Source: Cognatitamlana onchidii
GTDB lineage: Bacteria; Bacteroidota; Bacteroidia; Flavobacteriales; Flavobacteriaceae
Reading direction: 5' to 3'
Assembly (NCBI RefSeq): GCF_004804355.1
Contig: NZ_SRWZ01000004.1
Location: 302,665 to 366,664 of the forward strand
Length of the DNA: 64,000 nt
Below are positions 1 through 9,335 of the stretch, in pieces. Below the pieces are notes generated by a model. The model was not told where the DNA came from. It did no database searches and saw only the letters and a program-made list of their open reading frames with translations. Both the position numbers and the translations under genes were made by a program. Numbering within the stretch: position 1 is the stretch's first letter; each line of letters opens with the position of its first letter.

Positions 1-1
1 A

Positions 2-925
2 GGTGCCTTTTTTGAGTATAATTTTGATAATTTAGATAAACTCAATCTTACTGCTGGTCTGCGTATAGATACGCATAATTTGTTAGGCACTTTTATAACA
101 CCAAGGTTTCATATGCGTTATACACCTTGGGAAAAGTCGGCATTTAGAGCTTCTTTTGGGAGGGGAAAGCGAAGTGCTAATATTTTTGCAGAAAACCAAA
201 ATATGTTTTCAACATCAAGGCGTCTTAATATTTTAAATCCCGATGGGAATATATACGGATTAAACCCTGAAATTGCATGGAATTATGGTCTGTCCTTTTT
301 GCAAGGGTTTAATCTGTTTGGAAGAAAGGCCGATGTGACTTTAGATTTTTATAGAACAGACTTTCAAAATCAAGTAGTTGTAGATTATGAAAACCCACAA
401 GAAGTGAGTTTTTATAATTTAAATGGAGATAGTTTTGCAAATAGTTTTCAGTTTGAATTTAATTATAACGCCTTCGAGCGTTTTGATTTAAGAATGGCCT
501 ACAAATATTATGAGGTTAAAACGCAATATGTCTCTGGAACCCTTGATAAACCTCTTGTGCCCAAGCATAGAGTATTTGCAAATGCATCTTACGAAACCCA
601 AATTAAGGAAACGGGACAGTGGAAATTTGATGCAACGTTCAACTGGTTGGGTAAGCAACGATTTTCTTCAACGGTTACGAACCCTCCTGAATACAGACTG
701 CCAAATTATACTCCAACTGTGGCAACCTTAAACGCGCAACTAACAAAAGTTTTTTCTAGTAAATTTGAGATGTATTTAGGAGGAGAAAATATTACCAATT
801 TAAGGCAGCCAAATCCAATTTTGGCAGCCAATGATCCTTTTGGACCCAATTTTGATACCACGTTTGTGTATGGTCCAGTATTTGGAAGTTTATATTATTT
901 AGGACTTAGATTTAGAATAAATTAA
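2..925 (+). CDS. TonB-dependent receptor, C-terminal part of the beta-barrel (5' end outside window)
   Basis: The reading frame is open from the first bases of the window and ends at TAA 923-925, so this is the 3' end of a longer gene; the TTG at 80 is only an internal codon. The roughly 307 visible residues show alternating aromatic/polar beta strands, 'NITNLRQPNPI' near the end (the NLxxxxQ..PI signature common before the last strands of TonB receptors) and a C-terminal strand ending LGLRFRIN. The family imports siderophores, metal complexes or glycans across the outer membrane. A secreted HMA-domain protein follows after 10 bp, which suggests one transcript and a metal (perhaps copper) substrate; this is inference. 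Plug domain and carboxypeptidase-like N-terminus are not visible. Confidence 0.85.
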   Translation, partial: GAFFEYNFDNLDKLNLTAGLRIDTHNLLGTFITPRFHMRYTPWEKSAFRASFGRGKRSANIFAENQNMFSTSRRLNILNPDGNIYGLNPEIAWNYGLSFLQGFNLFGRKADVTLDFYRTDFQNQVVVDYENPQEVSFYNLNGDSFANSFQFEFNYNAFERFDLRMAYKYYEVKTQYVSGTLDKPLVPKHRVFANASYETQIKETGQWKFDATFNWLGKQRFSSTVTNPPEYRLPNYTPTVATLNAQLTKVFSSKFEMYLGGENITNLRQPNPILAANDPFGPNFDTTFVYGPVFGSLYYLGLRFRIN

Positions 926-935
926 AAGAGAAATT

Positions 936-1310
936 ATGAAAACAATTGTAATACTTATTATGTTAACAGCTTCATTAGGTTACGGACAAAATAAAAATGC
1001 TAAGGCAAGTATGGAGGTTAATGGGGTTTGTATGATGTGTAAAACCAGAATTGAGAAAGCCTGTTATAAAACCAAAGGTGTAAAATCGGCCGTTTGGAAT
1101 GTTAATACACATGAGTTAAGACTTATTTATGATGAACGCAAAACAGATATTAACACTATTCAATCAAATATTTTAGGAGTAGGTCATGATGTTAAAGATT
1201 TAAAAGCAACAGATGAAGCATATGCTACAGTGCACCCTTGTTGCAGGTATAGAGATAATGAAGTTAGGAAGGATCATGAGGATAACACAATTAAAGAAAG
1301 AGATAAGTAG
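936..1310 (+). CDS. Secreted heavy-metal-associated (HMA) domain protein
   Basis: 124 aa. Residues 1-17 form a signal peptide (MKTIVILIMLTASLGYGQ). The mature part is one ferredoxin-like HMA fold with the metal-binding loop GVCMMC at about residues 30-35 (CxxC), followed by the usual charged strand pattern. A second cysteine cluster, HPCCRY, lies at about 100-105, outside the core fold. HMA proteins bind Cu(I), Zn or similar soft metals; a periplasmic copy next to a TonB receptor (10 bp upstream) points to metal capture or handover after import. Metal identity cannot be told from sequence. The last 20 residues are highly charged. Confidence 0.85.
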   Translation: MKTIVILIMLTASLGYGQNKNAKASMEVNGVCMMCKTRIEKACYKTKGVKSAVWNVNTHELRLIYDERKTDINTIQSNILGVGHDVKDLKATDEAYATVHPCCRYRDNEVRKDHEDNTIKERDK

Positions 1311-1434
1311 CTTAGATACGGTCTTTTTTTGAAGCAAGTATTATATGGATTTATAATAAAAAAAGTTTAAATTCGTTTCCTTTATGCTTAGATAAAAGCA
1401 ATAACTTATTAGAAAACAATTTAAAAAATTACGT

Positions 1435-1974
1435 ATGAAAACATTATTATCAAAAATGAAATATCTGGCTTTGGCGCTTGTTGTGGTTTTGGCTTTTTCA
1501 TGTTCGGCTGAGGATGGTGCTCCAGGAGAACAAGGGCCACAGGGGGTTCAAGGGCCTCAGGGGCCACAGGGAGAAAAAGGTGAGAAAGGTGATCCAGGGG
1601 ACTCCGGAAGTGGAAGTGTAAAAACAGTGTTGTTTGAAGATCAGTTACTGCAGTCTGGTGAGACTGGGGTAATAGAGTTTAATGTTCCTCAATTGACTCA
1701 AGATATTTTTGATAATGGATTGGTTTATGCTTACATATCAGAAAGTGAAAATAACTCATCTTGGAGTCCATTACCATTCTCTTTGCTGGAAGAAGTCTCT
1801 ACCCCAACAGGGACAACAGTTACATCTACCATAGTTGTAGAAATTTTAACAATAGAAGTAGGAAAGGTGTCTTTGTTTTACCTGCTTAATGATGCAAGTT
1901 GGGATGTTAAATTTGTCTTAGTTCCAGGGGCCGCTGCTGAAGCAAGTTCTTTTGATATTAATGACTTTCTTTAA
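1435..1974 (+). CDS. Collagen-like lipoprotein with Gly-X-Y repeats
   Basis: 179 aa. The N-terminus is a lipoprotein signal (lipobox LAFSC, Cys at about 23; either Met1 or Met8 would serve as start). Residues about 28-58 are an uninterrupted run of Gly-X-Y triplets of collagen type (GAPGEQGPQGVQGPQGPQG then GEKGEKGDPG), about ten triplets. The remaining 120 residues look like a small beta-rich domain without a family I recognise. Similar short collagen-like lipoproteins occur singly in flavobacteria and probably sit on the cell surface as a trimer, but the function is unknown. The gene has its own spacing of 124 bp from the HMA gene and is followed by a strong terminator. Confidence 0.75.
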   Translation: MKTLLSKMKYLALALVVVLAFSCSAEDGAPGEQGPQGVQGPQGPQGEKGEKGDPGDSGSGSVKTVLFEDQLLQSGETGVIEFNVPQLTQDIFDNGLVYAYISESENNSSWSPLPFSLLEEVSTPTGTTVTSTIVVEILTIEVGKVSLFYLLNDASWDVKFVLVPGAAAEASSFDINDFL

Positions 1975-1998
1975 TTAAAAAGAGCTTTAAGTGCATAA

Positions 1999-2032
1999 AA
2001 AAAATCCGAAGTTTATTAGCTTCGGATTTTTT
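1999..2032. terminator. Bidirectional rho-independent terminator
   Basis: Stem AAAATCCGAAG (2001-2011) pairs with CTTCGGATTTT (2020-2030) around an 8-nt loop; A-run on the left and T-run on the right make it work in both directions. It separates the plus-strand collagen-like gene from the convergent groEL. Confidence 0.85.
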
Positions 2033-2056
2033 TGTTTGGCGATATGAACATCTTTA

Positions 2057-3706
<1,650 letters not shown>

Positions 3707-3710
3707 TTAA

Positions 3711-3731
3711 CCTTTAGCATTTTGCTAGAGG
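3711..3731 (-). other. Intercistronic hairpin between groES and groEL
   Basis: CCTTTAGCA (3711-3719) and TGCTAGAGG (3723-3731) form a 9-bp stem (one G-T pair) with a 3-nt loop. On the minus strand there is no T-run after it, so it is more likely an mRNA stability or processing element than a terminator. Confidence 0.35.
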
Positions 3732-3754
3732 TCTTTTTAGTTGAATTAATAGTT

Positions 3755-4030
3755 TTAGATTATTGCTAAAATGTCACTTTCACGCATGATTAAATAATCG
3801 TTGCCTTCAAGTTTTAACTCTGTGCCAGCATATTTTCCATATAAAACGGTGTCGCCAACTTTAACTGTAATAGGTTCGTCTTTAGTACCGGGGCCAGCAG
3901 CAACAACGGTTCCTTTTTGAGGTTTTTCTTTGGCATTGTCTGGAATGATAATCCCAGAAGCTGTTTTGGTTTCAGCAGCAGCAGGCTCAATAAGAACTCT
4001 ATCTGCTAATGGTTTAATGTTTAATCCCAT
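3755..4030 (-). CDS. groS: Co-chaperonin GroES (10 kDa)
   Basis: 91 aa, normal length. GroES caps the GroEL ring. The sequence has the typical [10 protein letters not shown] strand at residues 7-16, the mobile loop ([19 protein letters not shown]), the VVAAGPG strand and the '[15 protein letters not shown]' motif, and ends with the ESDILAII type C-terminus. It is the first gene of the groESL unit. Its leader contains a 16-bp inverted repeat (4064-4079), not a CIRCE element. Confidence 0.97.
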   Translation of the reverse strand: MGLNIKPLADRVLIEPAAAETKTASGIIIPDNAKEKPQKGTVVAAGPGTKDEPITVKVGDTVLYGKYAGTELKLEGNDYLIMRESDILAII

Positions 4031-4063
4031 TTTGTTTTATATTTTAATTATTAAGTTATTATT

Positions 4064-4079
4064 TAACGCTAATGCGTTA
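4064..4079 (-). promoter_or_regulatory. Inverted repeat in the groES leader
   Basis: TAACGC-TAAT-GCGTTA is a perfect 6+6 bp inverted repeat 34 bp upstream of the groES start codon. It does not match CIRCE (TTAGCACTC-N9-GAGTGCTAA). A weak -7 candidate (TATATTGG on the minus strand, 4093-4100) lies upstream, which would place the repeat just after the transcription start. An operator role is a guess. Confidence 0.3.
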
Positions 4080-4126
4080 TACGAAAAATGTGCCAATATA
4101 GAGTGACTGACAAACTTGCAGAAACA

Positions 4127-4157
4127 AAAAATGTCAACTTTGTAAGTTGACATTTTT
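4127..4157. terminator. Rho-independent terminator after secG
   Basis: A 14-bp perfect stem AAAAATGTCAACTT (4127-4140) / AAGTTGACATTTTT (4144-4157) with a TGT loop. It lies 25 bp past the secG stop on the minus strand, with a T-run formed by the complement of the A-run, and insulates secG from groES. Confidence 0.85.
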
Positions 4158-4182
4158 AATCGTATTACATATGAATGTACAG

Positions 4183-4560
4183 TTACTCTGCTTCGTTTTC
4201 AGAGGTTTCATTGTTTGAGCCCGTTACTGGTAATGTTTCTTCAGATGCGTTAGGCAATGCTTCGGGTAAAGGCTGTGTTGTTTGGGCATCTGGATCTAGT
4301 GCTTTCGAATCGATACTTGAGTTTCCTCTGTTTATGGTAATGTTTGATGCAAGTATCAATACTAATAATACCGTTGCTAGAGTCCAAGTACTTTTATCAA
4401 GAAAGTCTGTTGTCTTTTTTACACCACCTAATTGTTGTGTGCCGCCACCTCCGAAAGAAGATGATAAACCACCACCTTTAGGGTTTTGAACCATAATTAC
4501 TACGACAAGTAAAAAGGCTACAACCACTATAAGGACTAAAAATATTGTAAACGTACTCAT
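4183..4560 (-). CDS. secG: Preprotein translocase subunit SecG
   Basis: 125 aa. SecG is the small accessory subunit of the SecYEG channel in the inner membrane. Two membrane segments are seen (about 3-22 and 58-76) with the family motif 'VQNPKGGGLSSSFGG' (residues about 24-38) in the cytoplasmic loop and LDKSTW before the second helix. The C-terminal tail (78-125) is acidic and rich in Asn/Thr/Glu, longer than in E. coli but usual for Bacteroidetes. Its ATG overlaps the stop of the upstream gene by one base (TAATG), indicating translational coupling. Confidence 0.95.
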   Translation of the reverse strand: MSTFTIFLVLIVVVAFLLVVVIMVQNPKGGGLSSSFGGGGTQQLGGVKKTTDFLDKSTWTLATVLLVLILASNITINRGNSSIDSKALDPDAQTTQPLPEALPNASEETLPVTGSNNETSENEAE

Positions 4561-5459
4561 TATTCTTTTTTATTTTGTTCTTGTAATTGTTCTACCGCTT
4601 TAATTTGGTTTGCAAAGAAACTACTTTTTTCTGGATATTTCAAACTTAAAATTTTATACGATTGAATGGCCTTTTTATAGTTTTTTTGTTCTACATATAT
4701 ACGAGCCAAAGTCTCTGTCATTAGGGCTTCGGGCTGTATCATCTGGGCTTTAGCCAAATTCCCTTTTTGAGAAACTGGTTTGGTCGGTTTAATTTTGGGA
4801 TTGGTTGATATAAACTTATCTATAAGTTCAAATTTCTTTTCTTTTTCTGATGCCGGTTTAGTTTTGTCTTCAGGCTCTAAGGCGTCTTGCTTTATTATTC
4901 TTTCAATGGATTTAAAACGGGTTAGTTTTAGCCATTCATTAAAGGAGTGCGTTTCTGTTTTTTTAAATTGAAGAGGTTTACCAATATCTAAAATTTCTTC
5001 AGCGGTAGGTTTTTGGGGTACTTCGGTTTCTTTAAGAGGGGTGTCTGGAGTTTTTGGTTGAAATAGGTCTGGGTGCAGTGTTTCCTCTGTCGCTTCTATT
5101 CTGTCTTCTAATTCTTGGTCAATGGCCGTACTCTTGTTAAGAGAGATATCTTCTATGTTCACTTCAATTTCTCTTAAATGAGCCGTATTTTGCTTGATAA
5201 TTTCAGAAATTTCATTTTGCACAAATGCATCCGAGGTTATAAAATCGAATAAAATACTTCTGTCTGTGGTATATGCTGCTGTTACTTTTAATTCTTGATT
5301 GTAAGTTATGCTGCTTTGGTCTTTTAGTCCTTTTAAGTAAAGCGCTCTTGCCGATTGAAAATAAGGATATTTATCAATAATTGATTTTACACCTTCAGTT
5401 TGTTCATGTGATATGGCATGAGGTTTTTGAAGGATCTTTATAAAATCGTTTGGTGTCAT
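4560..5459 (-). CDS. Conserved Bacteroidetes protein with C-terminal TPR-like helices
   Basis: About 299 aa from the Met at 5459, which starts 10 bp after the lptE stop and begins MTPNDFIKILQKP; an in-frame ATG at 5492 would overlap lptE by 23 bp and adds an unconvincing Asn/Trp-rich leader. No signal peptide. The N-terminal 60 residues contain YPYFQSARALYLKGLK, the middle is low complexity and acidic, and residues about 240-299 (ALMTETLARIYVEQKNYKKA then YKILSLKYP) look like one or two TPR helices. It sits between lptE and secG. The family is conserved at this place in flavobacteria as far as I recall; no function is known. Confidence 0.8.
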   Translation of the reverse strand: MTPNDFIKILQKPHAISHEQTEGVKSIIDKYPYFQSARALYLKGLKDQSSITYNQELKVTAAYTTDRSILFDFITSDAFVQNEISEIIKQNTAHLREIEVNIEDISLNKSTAIDQELEDRIEATEETLHPDLFQPKTPDTPLKETEVPQKPTAEEILDIGKPLQFKKTETHSFNEWLKLTRFKSIERIIKQDALEPEDKTKPASEKEKKFELIDKFISTNPKIKPTKPVSQKGNLAKAQMIQPEALMTETLARIYVEQKNYKKAIQSYKILSLKYPEKSSFFANQIKAVEQLQEQNKKE

Positions 5460-5469
5460 CACAAAGTCA

Positions 5470-6021
5470 TTACCATTTTGCCAGAGTGGCATTAAAAATA
5501 TCTTGGGTTATACGTTCAAAAATTTCTTCATGAGCTGTAGTTTTTTGCCCGCCAATAAGTTGTTCTGTACCTGGGTAGTCATAAAAGAACGAAAAAGTTT
5601 GTTCTAGATCGTCCTCCTTATCTTTTCTGTTAAAAAACCTAACTTTTACCGCTATGGTTAATCTATTTTGTGCAGCGGTTTGATCGGCAGTTGCGGTGGT
5701 TGGAGAAATTCGGTATTGGGTTATCTCGCCTTCATAAACTAAATCGCCTCCCGACGGAACTAAAGTTAAATTGGTTTGGTTTTGTATTAAATCTTCTAAT
5801 GCAATTTTAAAATCACGTTCTAATCCTGGTTCAATGAGAGGGGCTATATTATCAAATCTATTAACCTGATAAGTTTTAGTGCCAGTAGGAATGGAGGCGC
5901 CTGTAAACGAATAAGGACCACAGCTAAAAAGTAATAGCGTTAAGGAGCAAATTAAAACTGATTTTATATTATAAAAATAACGCAACGTATTATGGTGTAT
6001 TAATGATTTTTTACAAATCAT
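5470..6021 (-). CDS. lptE: LPS assembly lipoprotein LptE
   Basis: About 183 aa from the Met at 6021 (MICKKSL); the longer option at 6063 would overlap the upstream gene by 53 bp and puts 14 charged residues before the signal. The signal peptide ends in a lipobox, LLLFSC, so the protein is a lipoprotein. The mature start GPYSFTGASIPTGTKT and the later YEGEITQYRI fit the LptE family, which plugs LptD in the outer membrane for lipopolysaccharide export. The start overlaps the sigma-54 activator's 3' end by 11 bp and the gene is followed by a TPR-like gene and secG, all minus strand, so the group is probably cotranscribed. Confidence 0.88.
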   Translation of the reverse strand: MICKKSLIHHNTLRYFYNIKSVLICSLTLLLFSCGPYSFTGASIPTGTKTYQVNRFDNIAPLIEPGLERDFKIALEDLIQNQTNLTLVPSGGDLVYEGEITQYRISPTTATADQTAAQNRLTIAVKVRFFNRKDKEDDLEQTFSFFYDYPGTEQLIGGQKTTAHEEIFERITQDIFNATLAKW

Positions 6022-7285
6022 ATTGTTTGATTTTTCTGTAAAGGGTTCTTTCGCTAATCCCAAGTTCGGCTGCAGCTAATTTACGCTTTCCGTTGTGACG
6101 TTCAAGCGATTTTTTAATTAATTCTAATTCTTTATCATGAAGCGATAAGGTTTCTTCTTCCTGAATTTCTTCAGCAAAATGATATTTATCTTGAATAATG
6201 GTGTCTTCGGCCTCTAGATTGTGTTCAGGAATTGATAGAACAGAGGTGTCGGGCACAACAGGTTCTTGGTAGTCAAAGTTTTCTTCTTTGTCATCATTGC
6301 CATAAATCTTTTGAATTAAACTTTCGTTATTCTTTTCAACATCTTTTGAATTGTCATTTTTCATGAGCTCCATGGTAAGCTTCTTTAAATCATTTAAATC
6401 GCTTTTCATATCAAAAAGGACTTTATAAAGAATTTCGCGCTCACTACTAAAATCGCTTTCAGACTTCGATGTTTTAACTACCGCAGGCAGATTGGTGTTG
6501 GCAGAAGCCGGTAAATAACTTCTTAAAACATCTGCAGTAATAGTTCTGTTTTGCTCTAATACTGAAAGCTGCTCTGCAATGTTTCTTAACTGACGGATGT
6601 TGCCGCCCCATCGGTGCTTTAATAATACTTGCACGGCATTATCAGAGAGCTTTACGGTTGGCATTTTATATTTTAAAGCAAAGTCACTGGCAAATTTTCT
6701 AAATAATAAATGAATATCCCCTTGTCTCTCACGAAGAGGAGGTAAATTAATGTCGACAGTACTTAATCTGTAATAAAGGTCCTCTCGAAATTTTTCCTTT
6801 TCAATGGCTTCTTGCATATTTACGTTAGTGGCTGCAACAATACGAACGTTTGTTTTTTGAACCTTACTTGATCCCACCTTTAAAAACTCGCCATTTTCTA
6901 AAACGCGTAAAAGACGTACCTGGGTGGTAAGGGGTAATTCTCCAACCTCGTCAAGAAATATGGTTCCACCGTCGGCGACTTCAAAATACCCAGCTCGGGT
7001 TTGCGTGGCGCCGGTAAAAGCTCCTTTTTCATGACCAAACAATTCACTATCTATGGTGCCCTCTGGAATAGCACCACAATTAACTGCAATATATTTGTTG
7101 TGCTTTCTGTGAGATAATTGATGAATAATTTTAGGAATACTTTCTTTACCTACACCACTTTCTCCTGTTACTAAAACCGAAATATCAGTGGGTGCTACTT
7201 GTATAGCTTTTTCGATGGCGCGGTTTAAAGAAGGTGCATTGCCAATAATACCAAAGCGTTGTTTTATAGCTTGAACTGATTCCAT
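6011..7285 (-). CDS. Sigma-54-dependent transcriptional activator (AAA+ and Fis-type HTH, no receiver domain)
   Basis: 424 aa. A sigma-54 AAA+ domain begins directly at the N-terminus: Walker A GESGVGKE at 41-48, the sigma-54 contact loop GAFTGA at 88-93, Walker B GGTIFLDEVG at 106-115, and the arginine finger region RVLENGEFLKVG. A long acidic, low-complexity linker (about 260-375) follows, then a Fis-type helix-turn-helix at the end (LAAAELGISERTLYRKIKQY). There is no N-terminal receiver or GAF domain, so the signal input is unclear and may act through the linker or through expression level. It heads lptE and overlaps it. This gene order is common in flavobacteria, but its targets are not known to me. 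Confidence 0.93.
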   Translation of the reverse strand: MESVQAIKQRFGIIGNAPSLNRAIEKAIQVAPTDISVLVTGESGVGKESIPKIIHQLSHRKHNKYIAVNCGAIPEGTIDSELFGHEKGAFTGATQTRAGYFEVADGGTIFLDEVGELPLTTQVRLLRVLENGEFLKVGSSKVQKTNVRIVAATNVNMQEAIEKEKFREDLYYRLSTVDINLPPLRERQGDIHLLFRKFASDFALKYKMPTVKLSDNAVQVLLKHRWGGNIRQLRNIAEQLSVLEQNRTITADVLRSYLPASANTNLPAVVKTSKSESDFSSEREILYKVLFDMKSDLNDLKKLTMELMKNDNSKDVEKNNESLIQKIYGNDDKEENFDYQEPVVPDTSVLSIPEHNLEAEDTIIQDKYHFAEEIQEEETLSLHDKELELIKKSLERHNGKRKLAAAELGISERTLYRKIKQYDL

Positions 7286-7299
7286 TTATTTTTTAATAT

Positions 7300-7638
7300 T
7301 TAATTCTCAATATATTCTGAAATACCTTCCTCTTTATTATCTAATAACCATTTCCAATAAAGTTTAAGGATTATTTTATTGTTTGAATTTAAGCTTATTT
7401 TGGCTTTAGCCTTTCCTGCTTTTAACTCGTTCTCTACTGTTATACATTGGTATAACATATTGAGTTCATTATTTTTTAAACTGGCAATTATGGTTCCGTA
7501 TTTAATTAGACCGCCATAATATTCAGCTGTTACCATATTGCCTTCTTGCTTATATTTAAATATTGTTTCAGAATTTACTTTGCCCTCTTTTGAGTTTTCT
7601 AATAATGAAAACGTTTTATTGTTAAAGTTAAACTCCAC
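7300..7638 (-). CDS. Small conserved protein (family often labelled 'n-acetylglutamate synthase')
   Basis: 112 aa, no signal peptide or membrane segment. It starts MEFNFNNKTFSLLENSKEGK and has the conserved 'TAEYYGGLIKYGTII' and 'LYWKWLLDN' stretches of a small beta-rich family that is widespread in Bacteroidetes and Firmicutes and is commonly, without good support, named n-acetylglutamate synthase. It has none of the GNAT acetyltransferase motifs, so I do not believe that name. It lies 11 bp after miaB and 14 bp before the sigma-54 activator, within the same minus-strand operon. Confidence 0.75.
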   Translation of the reverse strand: MEFNFNNKTFSLLENSKEGKVNSETIFKYKQEGNMVTAEYYGGLIKYGTIIASLKNNELNMLYQCITVENELKAGKAKAKISLNSNNKIILKLYWKWLLDNKEEGISEYIEN

Positions 7639-7649
7639 TTCAATATTGA

Positions 7650-9098
7650 TTAGTTGTTTTTCGAATACCCAACTGCCTCACCAATAAGGGTTGCTGTTGT
7701 GCAATCAGTTGTTTTAACATCTACTAAATCCCCTACCTTGTATTTTTCTTTTGGGAAAACAACAACGGTATTTTGCGGAGTTCTACCAGACCAATGCAGG
7801 TTAGACTTTTTAGATTCTTTCTCAATGAGGACTTCTACAACGGTATTTAAATGTTCTTTAATTCTTTGGCCGCTATGTTCTTGTTGAAGTTTTACAATTT
7901 CAGCAAGCCTACGTTTTTTTAAAGGTTCTGGTACATCGTCTTCCATGTTGCGTCCGGCCATGGTTCCTGGTCGTTCAGAGTAGGTAAACATGTAGCCAAA
8001 GTGATACTTTACATATTCCATTAAAGAAACAGTATCTTGAAAATCCTCTTCTGTTTCAGTAGGGAACCCTACAATCATATCTTGGCTAATGGCGCAGTCC
8101 GGTATAATCTGATAAATATTATCTATTAATTCAAAATACTCTTCGCGCGTGTGTAATCGATTCATTTTTTTTAGAATTCTGTTACTGCCGCTTTGTACAG
8201 GTAAGTGAATATGATTACATATATTATAATATTTAGCCATGGTTTCTACCACATCAAGGGTTAAATCTTGAGGGTTGGATGTAGAAAACCTAATGCGCAT
8301 TTTAGGTTGGGCTAAGGCACAAAGCTCTAAAAGTTTAGCAAAATTTACCGAAGTCGCTTTCTGGATATCGCTCGCTTTTACAAAATCTTTTTTAAGTCCA
8401 CCACCATACCATAAATAGCTGTCTACATTTTGACCTAGCAAGGTAACTTCCTTATAGCCTTTATTCCATAAATCATTAATTTCTTCAATAATACTTTGTG
8501 GATCTCTACTGCGTTCTCTACCTCTTGTAAATGGCACTACGCAGAATGTACACATGTTGTCACAACCTCTAGTTATAGAAACAAATGCTGTAACACCGTT
8601 GGTGTTTAGCCTAACAGGCGCGATATCTCCATAGGTCTCTTCTTTAGAAAGAATTACATTAATAGCATCTCTGCCCTCATCAACCTCGGCTAAAAGATTT
8701 GGTAAATCTTTATAAGCATCAGGTCCAACTACTAAATCTACTATCTTTTCTTCCTCAAGAAATTTGGTTTTTAAACGCTCTGCCATACAGCCTAAAACTC
8801 CAACCTTCATTTTTGGGTTATGGTCTCTTTTTACAGCGTTATATTTTTCTAAACGTTTTCTAACCGTTTGTTCGGCTTTATCTCTTATTGAACAGGTGTT
8901 TACTAACACTAGATCGGCCTCTTCAAGCTTTTGTGTAGTATTGAAGCCTTGATTAGCCATTATGGACGCAACAATTTCACTATCGCTAAAATTCATAGCA
9001 CATCCATAGCTTTCAATAAAAAGTTTTCGTTTGTTACCTTCTTTTTGGTCTAATACCAAAGAATCTCCCTGTTTACTTTCGTCTATAACTTTTTCCAT
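7650..9098 (-). CDS. miaB: tRNA-2-methylthio-N6-dimethylallyladenosine synthase MiaB
   Basis: About 482 aa. MiaB is a radical-SAM methylthiotransferase that adds CH3S to i6A37 of tRNAs. Domains in order: UPF0004 with LFIESYGCAMNFSDSEIV (first cluster Cys) and VNTCSIRDKAEQ, radical-SAM domain with the CxxxCxxC motif RGCDNMCTFCVVP, and a C-terminal TRAM domain. I chose the Met at 9098 (MEKVIDESKQG) rather than 9125, because a strong promoter -7 box (9134-9141) would place transcription start at about 9127, leaving no leader for the longer form. It is the first gene of the minus-strand run ending at secG. Confidence 0.95.
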   Translation of the reverse strand: MEKVIDESKQGDSLVLDQKEGNKRKLFIESYGCAMNFSDSEIVASIMANQGFNTTQKLEEADLVLVNTCSIRDKAEQTVRKRLEKYNAVKRDHNPKMKVGVLGCMAERLKTKFLEEEKIVDLVVGPDAYKDLPNLLAEVDEGRDAINVILSKEETYGDIAPVRLNTNGVTAFVSITRGCDNMCTFCVVPFTRGRERSRDPQSIIEEINDLWNKGYKEVTLLGQNVDSYLWYGGGLKKDFVKASDIQKATSVNFAKLLELCALAQPKMRIRFSTSNPQDLTLDVVETMAKYYNICNHIHLPVQSGSNRILKKMNRLHTREEYFELIDNIYQIIPDCAISQDMIVGFPTETEEDFQDTVSLMEYVKYHFGYMFTYSERPGTMAGRNMEDDVPEPLKKRRLAEIVKLQQEHSGQRIKEHLNTVVEVLIEKESKKSNLHWSGRTPQNTVVVFPKEKYKVGDLVDVKTTDCTTATLIGEAVGYSKNN

Positions 9099-9133
9099 AC
9101 TTGTATAACTTCCTCTATCGCTCAATAAGCATG

Positions 9134-9166
9134 CAAAGATACAATATATTTGTATTTTATGACAAA
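9134..9166 (-). promoter_or_regulatory. Promoter of miaB (TTTG-N21-TATCTTTG)
   Basis: On the minus strand, TTTG (9166-9163) and TATCTTTG (9141-9134) match the Bacteroidetes -33/-7 consensus TTTG / TAnnTTTG with 21 bp between them. The -7 box ends 36 bp upstream of the chosen miaB start. Confidence 0.65.
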
Positions 9167-9335
9167 GTGGCAGTTTAAAATAGTAGGAGATTTTTAAAGA
9201 TTTATGACATCTTTCTTAAACTATTGTTTAAACAGTCTTAGATAGTCTGATGTTTTTGTGTCGAGAATTCTAATTTCTGAAATAATCAAAAAACACTTAC
9301 ATTTAGCCTCATTAACGTCTAAAATTAATTTATGA

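Noticed and set aside
7300..7638. n-acetylglutamate synthase name for the small protein
   Set aside because: No GNAT motifs and far too short; the name is a propagated database label.
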